DNA from: Peribacillus asahii
Lineage (GTDB): Bacteria > Bacillota > Bacilli > Bacillales > DSM-1321
Assembly: GCF_004006295.1 (NCBI RefSeq)
Contig: NZ_CP026095.1
Span: 792,001-856,000, forward strand
Direction of reading: 5' to 3'
DNA: 64,000 nucleotides
Shown: positions 37,035 through 46,332 of the stretch, piece by piece
Numbering within the stretch: position 1 is the stretch's first letter
How the letters are laid out: each line of letters opens with the position of its first letter
Translations under genes and position numbers: made by a program
Notes under the pieces: generated by a model
The model's database searches: none
Seen by the model: only the letters and a program-made list of their open reading frames with translations
Told to the model about the DNA's origin: nothing

Positions 37035-37395
37035 CTACTTCCTCCTATGAAAAAATAACTCTCCCAGTTCTTCACGCGGCTCATCAAAACTGCAGATTCC
37101 GCATGAAGCAGCAAAGACACTGTGAGTTGTATGGATTGATAGTTATATTCTCAACTCTTCCAGTTTCGTTAAAACAAGCCTCAAAGGGTTCGAGTTCTTT
37201 TAAGCGTGTTACAGATATAACAAATGTACGAAGCATCCAGCCATTAGAGCCCTTTATATAAGATTGATAGCTTGAAATAGCCTTTGAAAGCGGGAGGGAG
37301 GCCGATGGAAATAACCCTGCATAATCAATGAGTTCGGTCATAAAATGACGGACCGCTTCTCCTTTCCAATTTGCCTTTATTTTTGTTAACACCAA
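37035..37395 (-). pseudogene. Unknown protein, internally deleted (remnant between hppD and fahA)
   Basis: The 5' part encodes HFMTELIDYAGLFPSASL and GSNGWMLRTFVISVTRLKEL. This pattern recalls an uncharacterised protein of about 300 residues with a DYAGLFPPA motif. After about 80 residues the frame fails near 37130. In the next frame a C-terminus-like piece follows (SVFAASCGICSFDEPREELG), ending at 37035, two bases before the fahA ATG. The simplest reading is a gene that lost its middle. The intact form may have had a role in aromatic catabolism; its function is unknown. Confidence 0.6.
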
Positions 37396-37454
37396 ATTTA
37401 TCCTGCCTTTTAAAACAGGTCATACCCGTTAATATGCAGGCATGACCGTTTAAA

Positions 37455-38573
37455 TTAAATATTTCCACGGCGTTCTTGCTCGCGCTCAATGGATTCAAAT
37501 AGTGCTTTGAAATTTCCTTCACCAAAGCCGAGTGCGCCTTTACGCTGAATGATTTCGATGAACAGGGTCGGACGGTCGACAACTGGTTTTGTGAAGATTT
37601 GAAGTAAATACCCTTCGTCATCTCGATCGACAAGAATACTCAGCTCTTGAAGTTTTTTTATATCTTCATCAATATCTCCAACACGGTTTGCTAAATCTTT
37701 ATAATACGTGTCTGGTGTACTCAGGAATTCTACACCATTTTCCTTTAGCAGAGCGACTGTGCCGACAATGTCATTCGTTAATAGGGCAAGATGCTGAACG
37801 CCTGGTCCATTATAGTAGTCAAGATATTCTTGAATTTGCGATTTGCGTTTTCCTTCTGCTGGTTCGTTGATGGGGAATTTGATACGTCCTGTTCCATTTA
37901 TCATTACTTTCGACATAAGTGCAGAATATTCTGTTGAAATATTCTCATCATCAAAATGTTTTAGGACGTTAAATCCAAAAACTTTTTCGTAATAATTTGT
38001 CCATTCTTCCATTACTTCTACGTTGCCGACAACGTGGTCCACGCCAATTAAACCAGAGGAAGCGTTTTCAAAACGGTGTTCGTATGCTACAAATCCTGGC
38101 ATAAAGGGGCCTTTATAATCAATAGGTTCAACGAGTGTGTGAATCGTGTCACCGTATGTGCCGATAATGGCTTTTTTTAATTTTCCATTTTCATCCTCTT
38201 CGACCCAAGGCTCTTGGATTGCTATACCTCCGCGTTCAATGGCACCTGTGTATGTTTTCTCCAAATCCTTAACAAGAAGGGCGATATCTTTGACACCTTC
38301 TCCATGTTTTTTAATAAACTCGGCAATACTCGTGCTATCTGAAAGTGCTCCTGTTAAAATCAATCGGATAGCGCCTTGTTCCAGCACATATGAAACATGG
38401 TCACGCGAGCCAGTCTCAAGCCCTTTGTATGCCACAAGTTTAAAGCCGAATGCATTTGCGTAGTAATATGCTGCTTGTTTTGCATTACCTGTATAAATCT
38501 CCATGTAATGTACATTTTTAATCGGAAAAATTTCTTCTTTTTTTGTTTTTGTAGATGGTCTTTTTTTAGCCAT
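37455..38573 (-). CDS. hppD: 4-hydroxyphenylpyruvate dioxygenase
   Basis: A 372-residue two-domain VOC protein that turns 4-hydroxyphenylpyruvate into homogentisate. Iron ligands: His in GLIGVDHVVGNVE, His in GPGVQHLALLTND, and Glu in RPTLFIEIIQRKG near the C-terminus, with the family tail GFGEGNFKALFESIE. ATG 38573 is 8 bases after AAAGGAG; the GTG nine bases upstream sits on the ribosome site and is rejected. It is first gene of the tyrosine-degradation unit, divergent from a DUF1450 gene. Confidence 0.93.
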   Translation of the reverse strand: MAKKRPSTKTKKEEIFPIKNVHYMEIYTGNAKQAAYYYANAFGFKLVAYKGLETGSRDHVSYVLEQGAIRLILTGALSDSTSIAEFIKKHGEGVKDIALLVKDLEKTYTGAIERGGIAIQEPWVEEDENGKLKKAIIGTYGDTIHTLVEPIDYKGPFMPGFVAYEHRFENASSGLIGVDHVVGNVEVMEEWTNYYEKVFGFNVLKHFDDENISTEYSALMSKVMINGTGRIKFPINEPAEGKRKSQIQEYLDYYNGPGVQHLALLTNDIVGTVALLKENGVEFLSTPDTYYKDLANRVGDIDEDIKKLQELSILVDRDDEGYLLQIFTKPVVDRPTLFIEIIQRKGALGFGEGNFKALFESIEREQERRGNI

Positions 38574-38705
38574 ATTTAACACTCCTTTAATGTTTTAGGG
38601 CATTGATGTTTCATTGAGCTCATGCAAGAACGAGTTTCGACATATGCCTACGTACCTTTCGAAAATCGAGTTAATATACTAGCAATATAAAAAGGGGTGC
38701 TGGAA

Positions 38706-38939
38706 ATGGAGATAGAAGTAAAATTTTGCCCTTGTAACTTTGAGGATGATATGGAAAGTATTAAAGAACAGTTGATGGAGCGAAGCGATGTGAACGTTAT
38801 AGAAGAACGCTGCTTGCTTTTTTGCGGGCAATGTTTGGTTGAACCATTTGCCCTTGTAAATGGCCAAAATATTGCGGCCAATAATGCTGATGAACTGCTT
38901 GAAAAAATTGAACACTACATTGATATGTGTATTGAATAA
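38706..38939 (+). CDS. DUF1450 (YuzB-like) small protein
   Basis: A 77-residue soluble protein with paired cysteines: CPC near the start and CLLFCGQC in the middle, then FALVNGQNIAANNADELLEKI. This matches the DUF1450/YuzB pattern of Bacilli, whose role is unknown (a thiol or metal site is likely). ATG 38706 has AAAGGGG at 8 bases; the upstream GTG in frame overlaps the site. It is divergent from hppD and lies inside the segment bracketed by ppaC 3' ends. Confidence 0.8.
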   Translation: MEIEVKFCPCNFEDDMESIKEQLMERSDVNVIEERCLLFCGQCLVEPFALVNGQNIAANNADELLEKIEHYIDMCIE

Positions 38940-38984
38940 AAGTGATAATATTCCATATCAGCAAATCCACCGGAAGATATTTTT

Positions 38985-39080
38985 AGTGAAAAACAAATTG
39001 TACCGGTGTTAATAGATATTTTTATAAAATAATATGAAGAATAACGGCTGTCCGCAAAGGAGAATTGTGGGCAGTCTTTT
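38985..39080 (+). pseudogene. Decayed duplicate of the ppaC 3' end and terminator
   Basis: Codons 38985-39032 read SEKQIVPVLIDIFIK-stop, against [20 protein letters not shown] of ppaC. The bases after the stop also match (GAAGAATAACGGCTGTCC against GTAGAATAAAGGCTGTTC), including the arms of the terminator, which here is partly ruined (CGGCTGTCC...GGGCAGTC). There is no pyrophosphatase code upstream. The divergence shows an old event. Confidence 0.75.
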
Positions 39081-39187
39081 AATTTTTCATTTTTAAACGC
39101 ATGATATTCTTCCTCTAATACACTTAAATTAGGAGAGAAATACTTATTTTCAGTGAAACAGGAGTATATAGAAAGGTTGAAAATTAA

Positions 39188-39217
39188 TTGAAATTGATAA
39201 TCATTATCATATATAAT
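39188..39217 (+). promoter_or_regulatory. Promoter with an embedded Fur box
   Basis: TTGAAA (39188-39193) and TATAAT (39212-39217) with an 18-base spacer. Inside the spacer is a perfect 7-1-7 palindrome TGATAATCATTATCA (39195-39209), the classic Bacillus Fur box core. Iron-loaded Fur bound here would block polymerase. A related half, TTGATAATTAATC, lies further downstream. Confidence 0.85.
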
Positions 39218-39342
39218 GTTAAATATAATTGATAATTAATCTTAATGAATTTTTGTAAGTTTCTCTTGCAAGTCAATTAGAAGAGATTTTGTGATTAAAG
39301 GGGAATTTGAAAAAACTGAAGGTAAATAAAGGAGGACTGGCT

Positions 39343-39741
39343 ATGATTGAGCGTTTTATAGTACTAGAGTTGTTGCAGCATCAAGTAAGTTGTTGTTGTC
39401 CAGGGCAACAGCATCAACATATAATTGAGTTCCGTCAAGGTGATGTTTTGACAATTACAGGTGAGCGGAAGTACGTTGATTGCCTAGGATGGCACGTTTT
39501 AATAGATATCAACGATGAGTTTCAATTTTTTATGTATGCAGCAGAGATTGAGGACCTGCATTCTAAGGGAAGCGTCTGCTCCATTTCGGATTTAGAACTA
39601 AGGATTAATTATTTGCGTTTTAAGGTAGACGAAGCACTTGATGCACATGATCGAGAGTCATTTCTTTCCTTCGTGGATGAACTGTGCAGCATAAAGGAAA
39701 TCAAGAGTAAAATGCAATGTGCTGATAGGCAGGCTTTTTAA
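39343..39741 (+). CDS. IDEAL-domain protein under Fur control
   Basis: A 132-residue soluble protein. The N-terminal part (about 1-80) begins MIERFIVLELLQHQVSCCCP with a Cys/His/Gln-rich loop, then a beta-rich stretch with EFRQGDVLTITGE. The C-terminal 37 residues fit the IDEAL motif (ELRINYLRFKVDEALDAHD, then RESFLSFVDEL). IDEAL domains occur at the ends of many Firmicute proteins and are thought to mediate contacts; none is known as an enzyme. ATG 39343 follows AGGAGG; the frame from 39307 lacks a site. With a Fur box in its promoter it should be made in iron starvation. Confidence 0.75.
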   Translation: MIERFIVLELLQHQVSCCCPGQQHQHIIEFRQGDVLTITGERKYVDCLGWHVLIDINDEFQFFMYAAEIEDLHSKGSVCSISDLELRINYLRFKVDEALDAHDRESFLSFVDELCSIKEIKSKMQCADRQAF

Positions 39742-40279
39742 GTAAATAAGACAATTCAAAAGGACAAGAATATGAATAAAATTCTTAATCTATACGCAAG
39801 TAGGTTGTGGACTATAAAAAAATTATTAACCTCGTACAAGTAAGTCTTTGTTAAATGTTATCGAAGTCATTGATATTAATCTTCCTCTTTCTGATATCTG
39901 AAAAAAGGTGCAGTTGGGAATTCTGAGTTATTAGCATTCACTACATAGAATTCAATGTTTTCTCATTCTAATAGATTAACAAACGGTTTCTGGAGAAATA
40001 TTTCGTTTATTCTTAAGGGAATGGAGGATATTGATTTAGTACACGATTCAATTGTGTCGGAAAAATCAAACTAATTTACAAGTATATGCCATTTTATTCC
40101 GGGTAATCTGTTGTCCTGGATGAAGTGGCATTTTAATATTGGCTTAATAAATTGTAATACGGAAAGGGGTGGAAACTTATACTATTTTGATTAGGGGATA
40201 TTTGGTATGATAGTGATATTTGCAAAAGATAATAAATATGCCTAATAAAGGCAGGGAGAGAAAGGGGGCTTTGCTTAGA
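39742..40279. other. Gene-free stretch with remnants and a large hairpin
   Basis: No intact gene. A tiny ORF (39773, 23 codons, MNKILNLYASRLW) has a GGAC-type upstream site and could be real or chance. A second stretch just before 40074 reads RLTNGFWRNISFILKGMEDI and VHDSIVSEKSN-stop, looking like the end of a lost gene. At about 40085-40135 ATGCCATTTTATTCCGGG and CCTGGATGAAGTGGCAT can pair as a long imperfect hairpin, possibly a terminator. Confidence 0.35.
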
Positions 40280-43200
40280 ATGAGCGATCCTTTTAAAGAA
40301 GACATACCATTAGAGACGCGGCGGCGGATTTTTCAACAAGAGCTGCAGGTGTTGCGAGAACAAAGACTTATTCCAAAAACAGATTATATTCGAATCAGTC
40401 GTTTGTACGATCGCTATAGCATGCAAATGATTCATAAGGAGAAAACGAATCATACTGTAAAAGAAGAAAAGAAAAATGTGATGGAACCGACGATACCATC
40501 ACAAGAAAAAGTGAAGGAAATTGTTTCTGAAGAACCAATCATTTCACACGAAATAGAGACAGCTCAAGCACCAATCAAGCCGGTAATCGTTCCAAAAGTT
40601 ACAGTAAAGCCTGAAAAAACGGCGGAGCAGCTTCGGGAGCGAAACATTTCCATTGTGTTAATTACAGGTGTTATCTTTCTATTGTTTGGCGGTCTTATTT
40701 TGGCTACCTCCACATGGGGAGAGTTAAATGCTGTTTTAAAAGTGATGAGTATTAGCTTAGTGTCTGTGTTTTTTGCCGGTATGGCTTTTATTGCTTCCAA
40801 ACTGAAAATTAAACAAACAGCCTTTGCCTTTTTAACCTTAGCGAGTTTGTTTATCCCCATCTCGATTTTATCTGCTTCCTATTATCAAATTTTTGGAGAA
40901 TATTTATCGCTTCAAGGGAATGGAAGAGGGTTGCTTGGGTTAATTGGGGGAGTCATTTGTTTTGCGATTTATATGAAAATTGCTCAATATTTTCAGTCAA
41001 AAGTATTTGTGTTGATTTCATTAGTTACTTTTGCGATGACAACGTACTTTGGCCTGGCCTATATCACTTTCTCAAGAGACGTGTTGTTGCTGCTGATGGC
41101 CTTATTAAACGTGTTGTTCCTATGGAATCTTGATTATGTGAAGAGCCAGACGAAGCTGATGTTATTTAAACCGTATGTTTTTCAATTTATGATGTTTAAA
41201 ATAATAGCAGAAACGTTTGTCACCCTTACTTTATTTTCAAATAATAGTATGTATTCATTCACATTACTAATCCTATCTGTATTATTTTTACTATTGGCTG
41301 TTAAGCATCAAAAACTTTATTTTCATTTTGTCTTTAGTATCGTGTTTACCTATGGATTTGTTCATACGGTGTATCAATCGTTTTTGAAAGAATATTCAAT
41401 TGTTGCCTTTGCTATACTGCCGTTGATATTTATCGGTTTGTCCAACTATCTGGGTAAAGGAAATCAAGCATTAGCGACAAGCTTTAGACAGACAAGTTTA
41501 GTAACAGGCGGCTTAGTCTTTATCTATGTGAATGCAATGGCGTGGACCGACCAGGAAGCTCAAATCTTTTTAGCTTTGCTCGTACTAACCTGTCAATTTG
41601 TGTATCTTTCTTTTACAACGCAAAGAAAGGCTTACACATATCCAGCTCTTGTTTTATTTAGTTTAGCCTTTGTTTATTTAGGCTTTGCTTTGGATTTAGA
41701 TTTTTCGAATACGGTAAATTTGCTGTTTGTGATTCAGCTTTTGCTCTATTTAGGTTTATATATCTATTATTCTGAGAAACTACGCTTATTTAAGGAAAGT
41801 GCGTTATATATTGCAGGCAGCAGTATGCTAGGTATGTTAACGTTGAAATTAGCTGCATTACAATGGCTTGACCTTAGTGCAGGTTTAGCGATTATTTCCG
41901 GATTACTCTATGTTACGTATCGAAAAGATCGCAGCGAAGAGATGAGAAGAGTAAGCGCTTATGGATTCCCAATTAGTTTAGTTGTCGCCTGTATGACACT
42001 GTATCCATATTTCAATCAAATAAGTCCATTTTATGAAAATAATATAGAGATTAGTGTTCATACGATGATAGTCGCTATACTTTCTATTGGAATCGGCAGT
42101 TTGTTTAAGAAAACAGAAAAAGTATTCTTTCATGTGTTTTTTATTGCTGGGCAAGTGTTATCGTTTCTAGCGTTTTTATTCTTAGTTGGCAGCTCGTTGC
42201 CTCCACTAGTTATCACGCTGCTAATCACTCTAACGACCGCTATTAACGGATGGTCCGTACATCAGTATCGTCATCACTTGCTTTGGATCCCGGTTCTTAT
42301 TACGAGTGTAGGAGTCTATGGTTCACTGTTTTCAGTATTCGACTTCAAGCAGCCTTCCTTCAATATTGCGTATTATTTGTTAGGTCCGTTACTTTTCTTA
42401 TTGCTTGCTGAGTGGCTTGGCAAATACGCAAGGAACGGCAAGCAATATTTCTTTTGGTGGAGTCAGCTGATGAATATGTTAGCGATTCCTATAGGGTATC
42501 TGCTTATCCGCATAGAAGGCGCAACACCTTGGCTGTATGTATTAATCTTGGCTGTCTATATATGGAGTGCTTTACGAACAAAGATTAATTGGCAAAGATA
42601 TGTGTTTACTTACGTTGGTTTCGTCACACTTTATGTCCAAGTGCTATTAGTATTTGAACGTTCTTTATTAGTGGAGTATACAATGTCTCTTACGTTAGTA
42701 ACGACCGCGATTATCATCATCGTGTTGTGGAGCGCAGCTAATACGGGATGGAAGCATCTTATTGAATGGTACTTAATTCCTTTCTTACATTTGGTTACGT
42801 TCGTTCATATTGCAGAAGTATATGCCTATGGGTTTCCAGAGAAATGGACAGAAGTTTGGGCAGGGCTTGTAACTGTTCTATTAGCTGGTGCCTTATATTT
42901 GTTACGGAAGAAGAAGTGGGAAAATGCTACTGTAGCACCGCTTTTATTAGCCTTCATTTATTTTGTTATGTATGTCGGGAATTTATCTCTTGTACTGGGC
43001 ATGATTGTGTTATTCGTGTTAATGGCTGTCATGCTTCTACTTAGTAAACGAGACTTCTTGGGCTTGATAAAGCGGACAGAATCAACGATTATTATTGATT
43101 TTTATCGGATTTTCGGTTTGTTTTATGTAATCGCGATGAATGCGAAAGTGTTTGCGAATACAACGAGTGTGATGAGTGTAGAGATTTTTGTGTCTCTCCT

Positions 43201-43792
43201 AGTTGTTCTATATTTCCTTGCGATTCGAGTGTGGACTATTGATTTGAAAGAGCGAAAGATATATGCGGCTGCTGCCATCACGTTATGTTTATATCCATAT
43301 CAGGTGATTGTTGAGCAACTGTCTATTCCAGATGTATTTGTTACGGAAGTGTATGTTGTGCCGTTATTGATTATTGTGCCGGTGTTATGTAGAAAGATTT
43401 TCGCATTTGGAAAAACAACTCAAATCGTTGAGCTCGTTATTGTTTCTTTTCTGTTTTTTGTATTAATTTTTGATGCAATGGAAGGGAATACATTAACAGA
43501 TGCGCTGATTATCGGAACGATTTCTTTAATCTCTCTGTTATTCGGATTTATGATGAAATATAAATCGTTCTTCCTTGCTGGAACAGGGACGATTTTACTT
43601 AATATTTATATGAATACGAATTCGTTATGGGGGCAAATGCCATGGTGGTTTTATTTAATTATTGGTGGTATTTTGCTCATTGCTGTTGCTAGCTTTTTGG
43701 AGTGGAAAAAACAAAAAGAAAACACAACTTCGAAGGAAATATTGGAGAGGAACAAACAACGAATTAAAAATTGGTTTAATAAATGGAGTTAG
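40280..43792 (+). CDS. Very large polytopic membrane protein, DUF2157-like
   Basis: 1170 residues. A hydrophilic, charged N-terminus of about 130 residues (MSDPFKEDIPLETRRRIFQQ, helical) is followed by roughly thirty hydrophobic segments spread to the C-terminus (ending KNWFNKWS). The first hydrophobic unit (VLITGVIFLLFGGLILATSTWGEL) resembles DUF2157-type proteins. There are no catalytic motifs. It could be a transporter, a glycan-polymer flippase-like protein or a sensor. ATG 40280 follows AAAGGGGG; the frame from 40220 has no site. A terminator follows directly, so it is a single-gene unit. Confidence 0.7.
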   Translation: MSDPFKEDIPLETRRRIFQQELQVLREQRLIPKTDYIRISRLYDRYSMQMIHKEKTNHTVKEEKKNVMEPTIPSQEKVKEIVSEEPIISHEIETAQAPIKPVIVPKVTVKPEKTAEQLRERNISIVLITGVIFLLFGGLILATSTWGELNAVLKVMSISLVSVFFAGMAFIASKLKIKQTAFAFLTLASLFIPISILSASYYQIFGEYLSLQGNGRGLLGLIGGVICFAIYMKIAQYFQSKVFVLISLVTFAMTTYFGLAYITFSRDVLLLLMALLNVLFLWNLDYVKSQTKLMLFKPYVFQFMMFKIIAETFVTLTLFSNNSMYSFTLLILSVLFLLLAVKHQKLYFHFVFSIVFTYGFVHTVYQSFLKEYSIVAFAILPLIFIGLSNYLGKGNQALATSFRQTSLVTGGLVFIYVNAMAWTDQEAQIFLALLVLTCQFVYLSFTTQRKAYTYPALVLFSLAFVYLGFALDLDFSNTVNLLFVIQLLLYLGLYIYYSEKLRLFKESALYIAGSSMLGMLTLKLAALQWLDLSAGLAIISGLLYVTYRKDRSEEMRRVSAYGFPISLVVACMTLYPYFNQISPFYENNIEISVHTMIVAILSIGIGSLFKKTEKVFFHVFFIAGQVLSFLAFLFLVGSSLPPLVITLLITLTTAINGWSVHQYRHHLLWIPVLITSVGVYGSLFSVFDFKQPSFNIAYYLLGPLLFLLLAEWLGKYARNGKQYFFWWSQLMNMLAIPIGYLLIRIEGATPWLYVLILAVYIWSALRTKINWQRYVFTYVGFVTLYVQVLLVFERSLLVEYTMSLTLVTTAIIIIVLWSAANTGWKHLIEWYLIPFLHLVTFVHIAEVYAYGFPEKWTEVWAGLVTVLLAGALYLLRKKKWENATVAPLLLAFIYFVMYVGNLSLVLGMIVLFVLMAVMLLLSKRDFLGLIKRTESTIIIDFYRIFGLFYVIAMNAKVFANTTSVMSVEIFVSLLVVLYFLAIRVWTIDLKERKIYAAAAITLCLYPYQVIVEQLSIPDVFVTEVYVVPLLIIVPVLCRKIFAFGKTTQIVELVIVSFLFFVLIFDAMEGNTLTDALIIGTISLISLLFGFMMKYKSFFLAGTGTILLNIYMNTNSLWGQMPWWFYLIIGGILLIAVASFLEWKKQKENTTSKEILERNKQRIKNWFNKWS

Positions 43793-43835
43793 ACACCGAA
43801 ACATGTAGAGAATTTTATTTGACTTTATCTTTCCT

Positions 43836-43869
43836 AAAAAACGGTAAGCGAACACGCTTACCGTTTTTT
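43836..43869. terminator. Bidirectional terminator
   Basis: AAAAAACGGTAAGCG pairs perfectly with CGCTTACCGTTTTTT around a 4-nt loop, between the large membrane gene and a convergent small gene. Confidence 0.92.
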
Positions 43870-43874
43870 GGAGC

Positions 43875-44009
43875 TTATTTTTCTCTTTCATACGCAATAA
43901 CGATAACTTCTTTATTCGTTTCAGTACGTAATTTGCTTTCGAATTGTTGTAAATCTTGAAGAGCATCTTGCGATAGGCTTGCTGCAGTATAATCTTGTTC
44001 TGAGTTCAT
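43875..44009 (-). CDS. Small 44-residue protein of unknown function
   Basis: ATG 44009 lies 9 bases after AAAGGAG. The peptide (MNSEQDYTAASLSQDALQDL, then QQFESKLRTETNKEVIVIAY) is soluble and acidic, with an amphipathic helix and a conserved-looking KEVIVIAYE end. Similar short proteins are common in Bacillaceae, but I have no function. It has its own upstream region, and the bidirectional hairpin terminates it. Confidence 0.65.
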   Translation of the reverse strand: MNSEQDYTAASLSQDALQDLQQFESKLRTETNKEVIVIAYEREK

Positions 44010-44134
44010 TGTTCATCGCTCCTTTTAACTGTTTACTTGTATAGGTTATCCAGTATGAGCGGATTTATGCGATTTTTATCGAGCTGTTTGTCATGAGCAA
44101 GATAATAAGCCGAATTAGCAGATAGGCAAAGAAA

Positions 44135-44174
44135 AATCGGTGCAATGAATGATTTTTCATTCATTGCACCGATT
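44135..44174 (-). terminator. trhO terminator (18-bp perfect stem)
   Basis: 44135-44152 pairs with 44157-44174 without mismatch, loop TTTT. On the minus strand it is followed by TTTTTCTTT. Confidence 0.9.
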
Positions 44175-44180
44175 AATGAG

Positions 44181-45140
44181 TTATTGAGTTACTAATTGTT
44201 GTAGTCTTTCTGCCACTTCTTCTTCAGTTAAGTTATGCTCAGCTACATAGCGGTTGCGTGGATGCACGCGGCATTCATGAGAACAGCTGCGCAGGTGCTT
44301 ATGTTCACTTTCCTCGCTCGCTAAGATTTTCTTATTACATTCTGGGTTTGCACAATTTACATAGCGTTCACAAGGTTCGCCAGTAAAATAGTCGCGACCA
44401 ACAATGACGTGCTCTTTTTGATTAATTGGAACAGAGATTCTTTCATCAAATACATACATTTGTCCGTCCCAAAGCTCACCTTTTACTTCAGGGTCTTTAC
44501 CATACGTAGCGATTCCACCGTGCAGTTGACCAACATCTTTAAAACCTTCACGAACGAGCCAGCCTGAGAATTTTTCACAGCGAATACCACCTGTGCAATA
44601 GGTTAACACTCTTTTTCCTTCAAACATTTCTTTATTGTCACGTACCCATTGCGGTAAATCACGGAAGTTTAAAATATCTGGTTTAATTGCTCCGCGGAAA
44701 TGACCTAAGTCATATTCATAGTCATTACGAGCATCGAGTACAACCGTATTTTCATCCTGCATTTCTTCAAAAAATTCTTTTGGACTTAAATGGCGGCCTG
44801 TTAGTTCATTCGGGTTAATATCATCTTCTAAGCGAAGTGTAACAAGTTCTGGACGAGCGCGAACTTTCATTTTAGGGAAAGCATGCTCATCTGCTTCGTC
44901 TATTTTGTAAACCATATCCGCGAATCGCGGATCGTTTTTCATCATTTCGATATATTGATTTGTTTGTTCAACTGTACCAGAAACAGTACCATTGATTCCT
45001 TCCTTCGCAATTAAAATACGGCCCTTTAACCCGTGCTCGATACAAAATGCTCGATGTTCAGCCGCATATTCCTCAGGATTTTCAATCGTTACATACTTAT
45101 AATACAGCAATACTCTGTATGGTTTATTTTCTGTCATCAT
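44181..45140 (-). CDS. trhO: tRNA uridine 5-hydroxylase, rhodanese-related
   Basis: A 319-residue TrhO (YbfQ/YceA) protein that makes 5-hydroxyuridine at the wobble position of some tRNAs. An N-terminal UPF0176 domain ([30 protein letters not shown]) precedes a rhodanese domain with the catalytic Cys in [16 protein letters not shown] (about 180-195). A cysteine-rich C-terminal zinc-ribbon-like end has CANPECNKK and [14 protein letters not shown]. Two adjacent ATGs are possible starts. It is a monocistronic gene. Confidence 0.93.
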   Translation of the reverse strand: MMTENKPYRVLLYYKYVTIENPEEYAAEHRAFCIEHGLKGRILIAKEGINGTVSGTVEQTNQYIEMMKNDPRFADMVYKIDEADEHAFPKMKVRARPELVTLRLEDDINPNELTGRHLSPKEFFEEMQDENTVVLDARNDYEYDLGHFRGAIKPDILNFRDLPQWVRDNKEMFEGKRVLTYCTGGIRCEKFSGWLVREGFKDVGQLHGGIATYGKDPEVKGELWDGQMYVFDERISVPINQKEHVIVGRDYFTGEPCERYVNCANPECNKKILASEESEHKHLRSCSHECRVHPRNRYVAEHNLTEEEVAERLQQLVTQ

Positions 45141-45296
45141 TTTTTACCACCTATTGGTTATATTTGCAAGGTATAATGTATTTAGGCAGATAATCTATTT
45201 AAAACATTTCTCTTACAGACCATTATTGTATCAAATTAATGCATAAAAGATAAGAAAACAGCTTATTTTCCAAAAAGTAACCAAGAGGTGAAGGAA

Positions 45297-46322
45297 ATGT
45301 TACAAAACTTAGTGAAATATCCGATTATTCAAGCTCCAATGGCAGGAGGAGCATCCAATCCTGTATTAGCCGCTGCAGTATCAAATGCAGGAGGCTTAGG
45401 TTTTCTAGCTGCTGGTTATAAAACAGCTGAAGATGTGCGAAAAGAAATTGTCCAAATAAGACAAATGACAGAAAAGCCTTTCGGTGTAAATGTATTTGTC
45501 CCAAGCGATGAATCAGTGGACGAAGGCGTTTTAGTGGAGTATCGGCAAAAAATTGAACAAGAAGCTTTAAAGATCGAAACAACCATTGGAGAAGCATACA
45601 GTGATGATGATGAGTGGAGTCAAAAAATAGCTGTTTTAAAAGAAGAAAAAGTACCGGTTGTCAGCTTTACATTTGGGTGTCCAGCGGAAGAAGTCATTCG
45701 TGAACTCCAACAGGCAGGCTCAATCGTTATCGTGACCGTTACAAATGTAGAGGAAGCAAAAATTGCGCAAGAGCGAGGAGCGAATGCCATTTGTGCACAA
45801 GGAATAGAGGCAGGTGGTCATCGCGGTTCTTTTAAGAATGAAACAGAGGAAGACTATGGGTTACTCGTATTAATTCGCCTCATCCAACAAGAAATAGACC
45901 TGCCGATTATTGCAGCAGGTGGAATTATGAATGGGAAAGACGTTGCCGCGGTACTAACAGCAGGTGCAACGGCCGCTCAATTAGGAACCGCTTTTCTTCG
46001 TTGTCCAGAGAGTGGAGCGAGTTCTGTTCATAAAGCAGCACTCGTTGATTCTCGATTTAAGAAAACTGCTTTGACACGTGCTTTTAGCGGCCGACGTGCA
46101 CGCGGGTTAGTCAATTATTTTTTAACAACTTATAGTGCTGAAGCTCCAGCGGCTTATCCACATCTTCACCATATGACGAAGACGATGCGAAAGGTAGCCG
46201 GGCAAAAAAATGAACCAGAGCTTATGGCATTGTGGGCAGGGCAGGGGCATAGACTAGCCAAGGAGCTGCCAGCAGGAGAAGTCGTTCGAGAAATCGTACA
46301 GATGGCTAATTTAAAATTTTAG
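45297..46322 (+). CDS. Nitronate monooxygenase (NPD-type flavoenzyme)
   Basis: A 341-residue TIM-barrel FMN enzyme. Typical blocks are YPIIQAPMAGGASNP (about 9-23), GGLGFLAAGYK, IVTVTNVEEAK, GIEAGGHRGSF (His at about 180) and IIAAGGIMNG, then AAQLGTAFLRCPESGAS. It oxidises alkyl nitronates such as propionate 3-nitronate, a plant toxin. ATG 45297 has AGAGGTG at 6-7 bases; GTG 45288 overlaps the site. The gene stands alone. Confidence 0.9.
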   Translation: MLQNLVKYPIIQAPMAGGASNPVLAAAVSNAGGLGFLAAGYKTAEDVRKEIVQIRQMTEKPFGVNVFVPSDESVDEGVLVEYRQKIEQEALKIETTIGEAYSDDDEWSQKIAVLKEEKVPVVSFTFGCPAEEVIRELQQAGSIVIVTVTNVEEAKIAQERGANAICAQGIEAGGHRGSFKNETEEDYGLLVLIRLIQQEIDLPIIAAGGIMNGKDVAAVLTAGATAAQLGTAFLRCPESGASSVHKAALVDSRFKKTALTRAFSGRRARGLVNYFLTTYSAEAPAAYPHLHHMTKTMRKVAGQKNEPELMALWAGQGHRLAKELPAGEVVREIVQMANLKF

Positions 46323-46332
46323 GCATGAAAAT

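Noticed and set aside
37034..37120. A 29-residue N-terminal extension of fahA
   Set aside because: It contains the end of the wrecked upstream gene in another frame; AGGAGG sits 8 bases before the internal ATG at 37033.
44135..44174. The 18-bp perfect inverted repeat as a mobile-element end
   Set aside because: It lies directly behind trhO, has a 4-base loop and a T run on the correct strand, so an ordinary terminator explains it.
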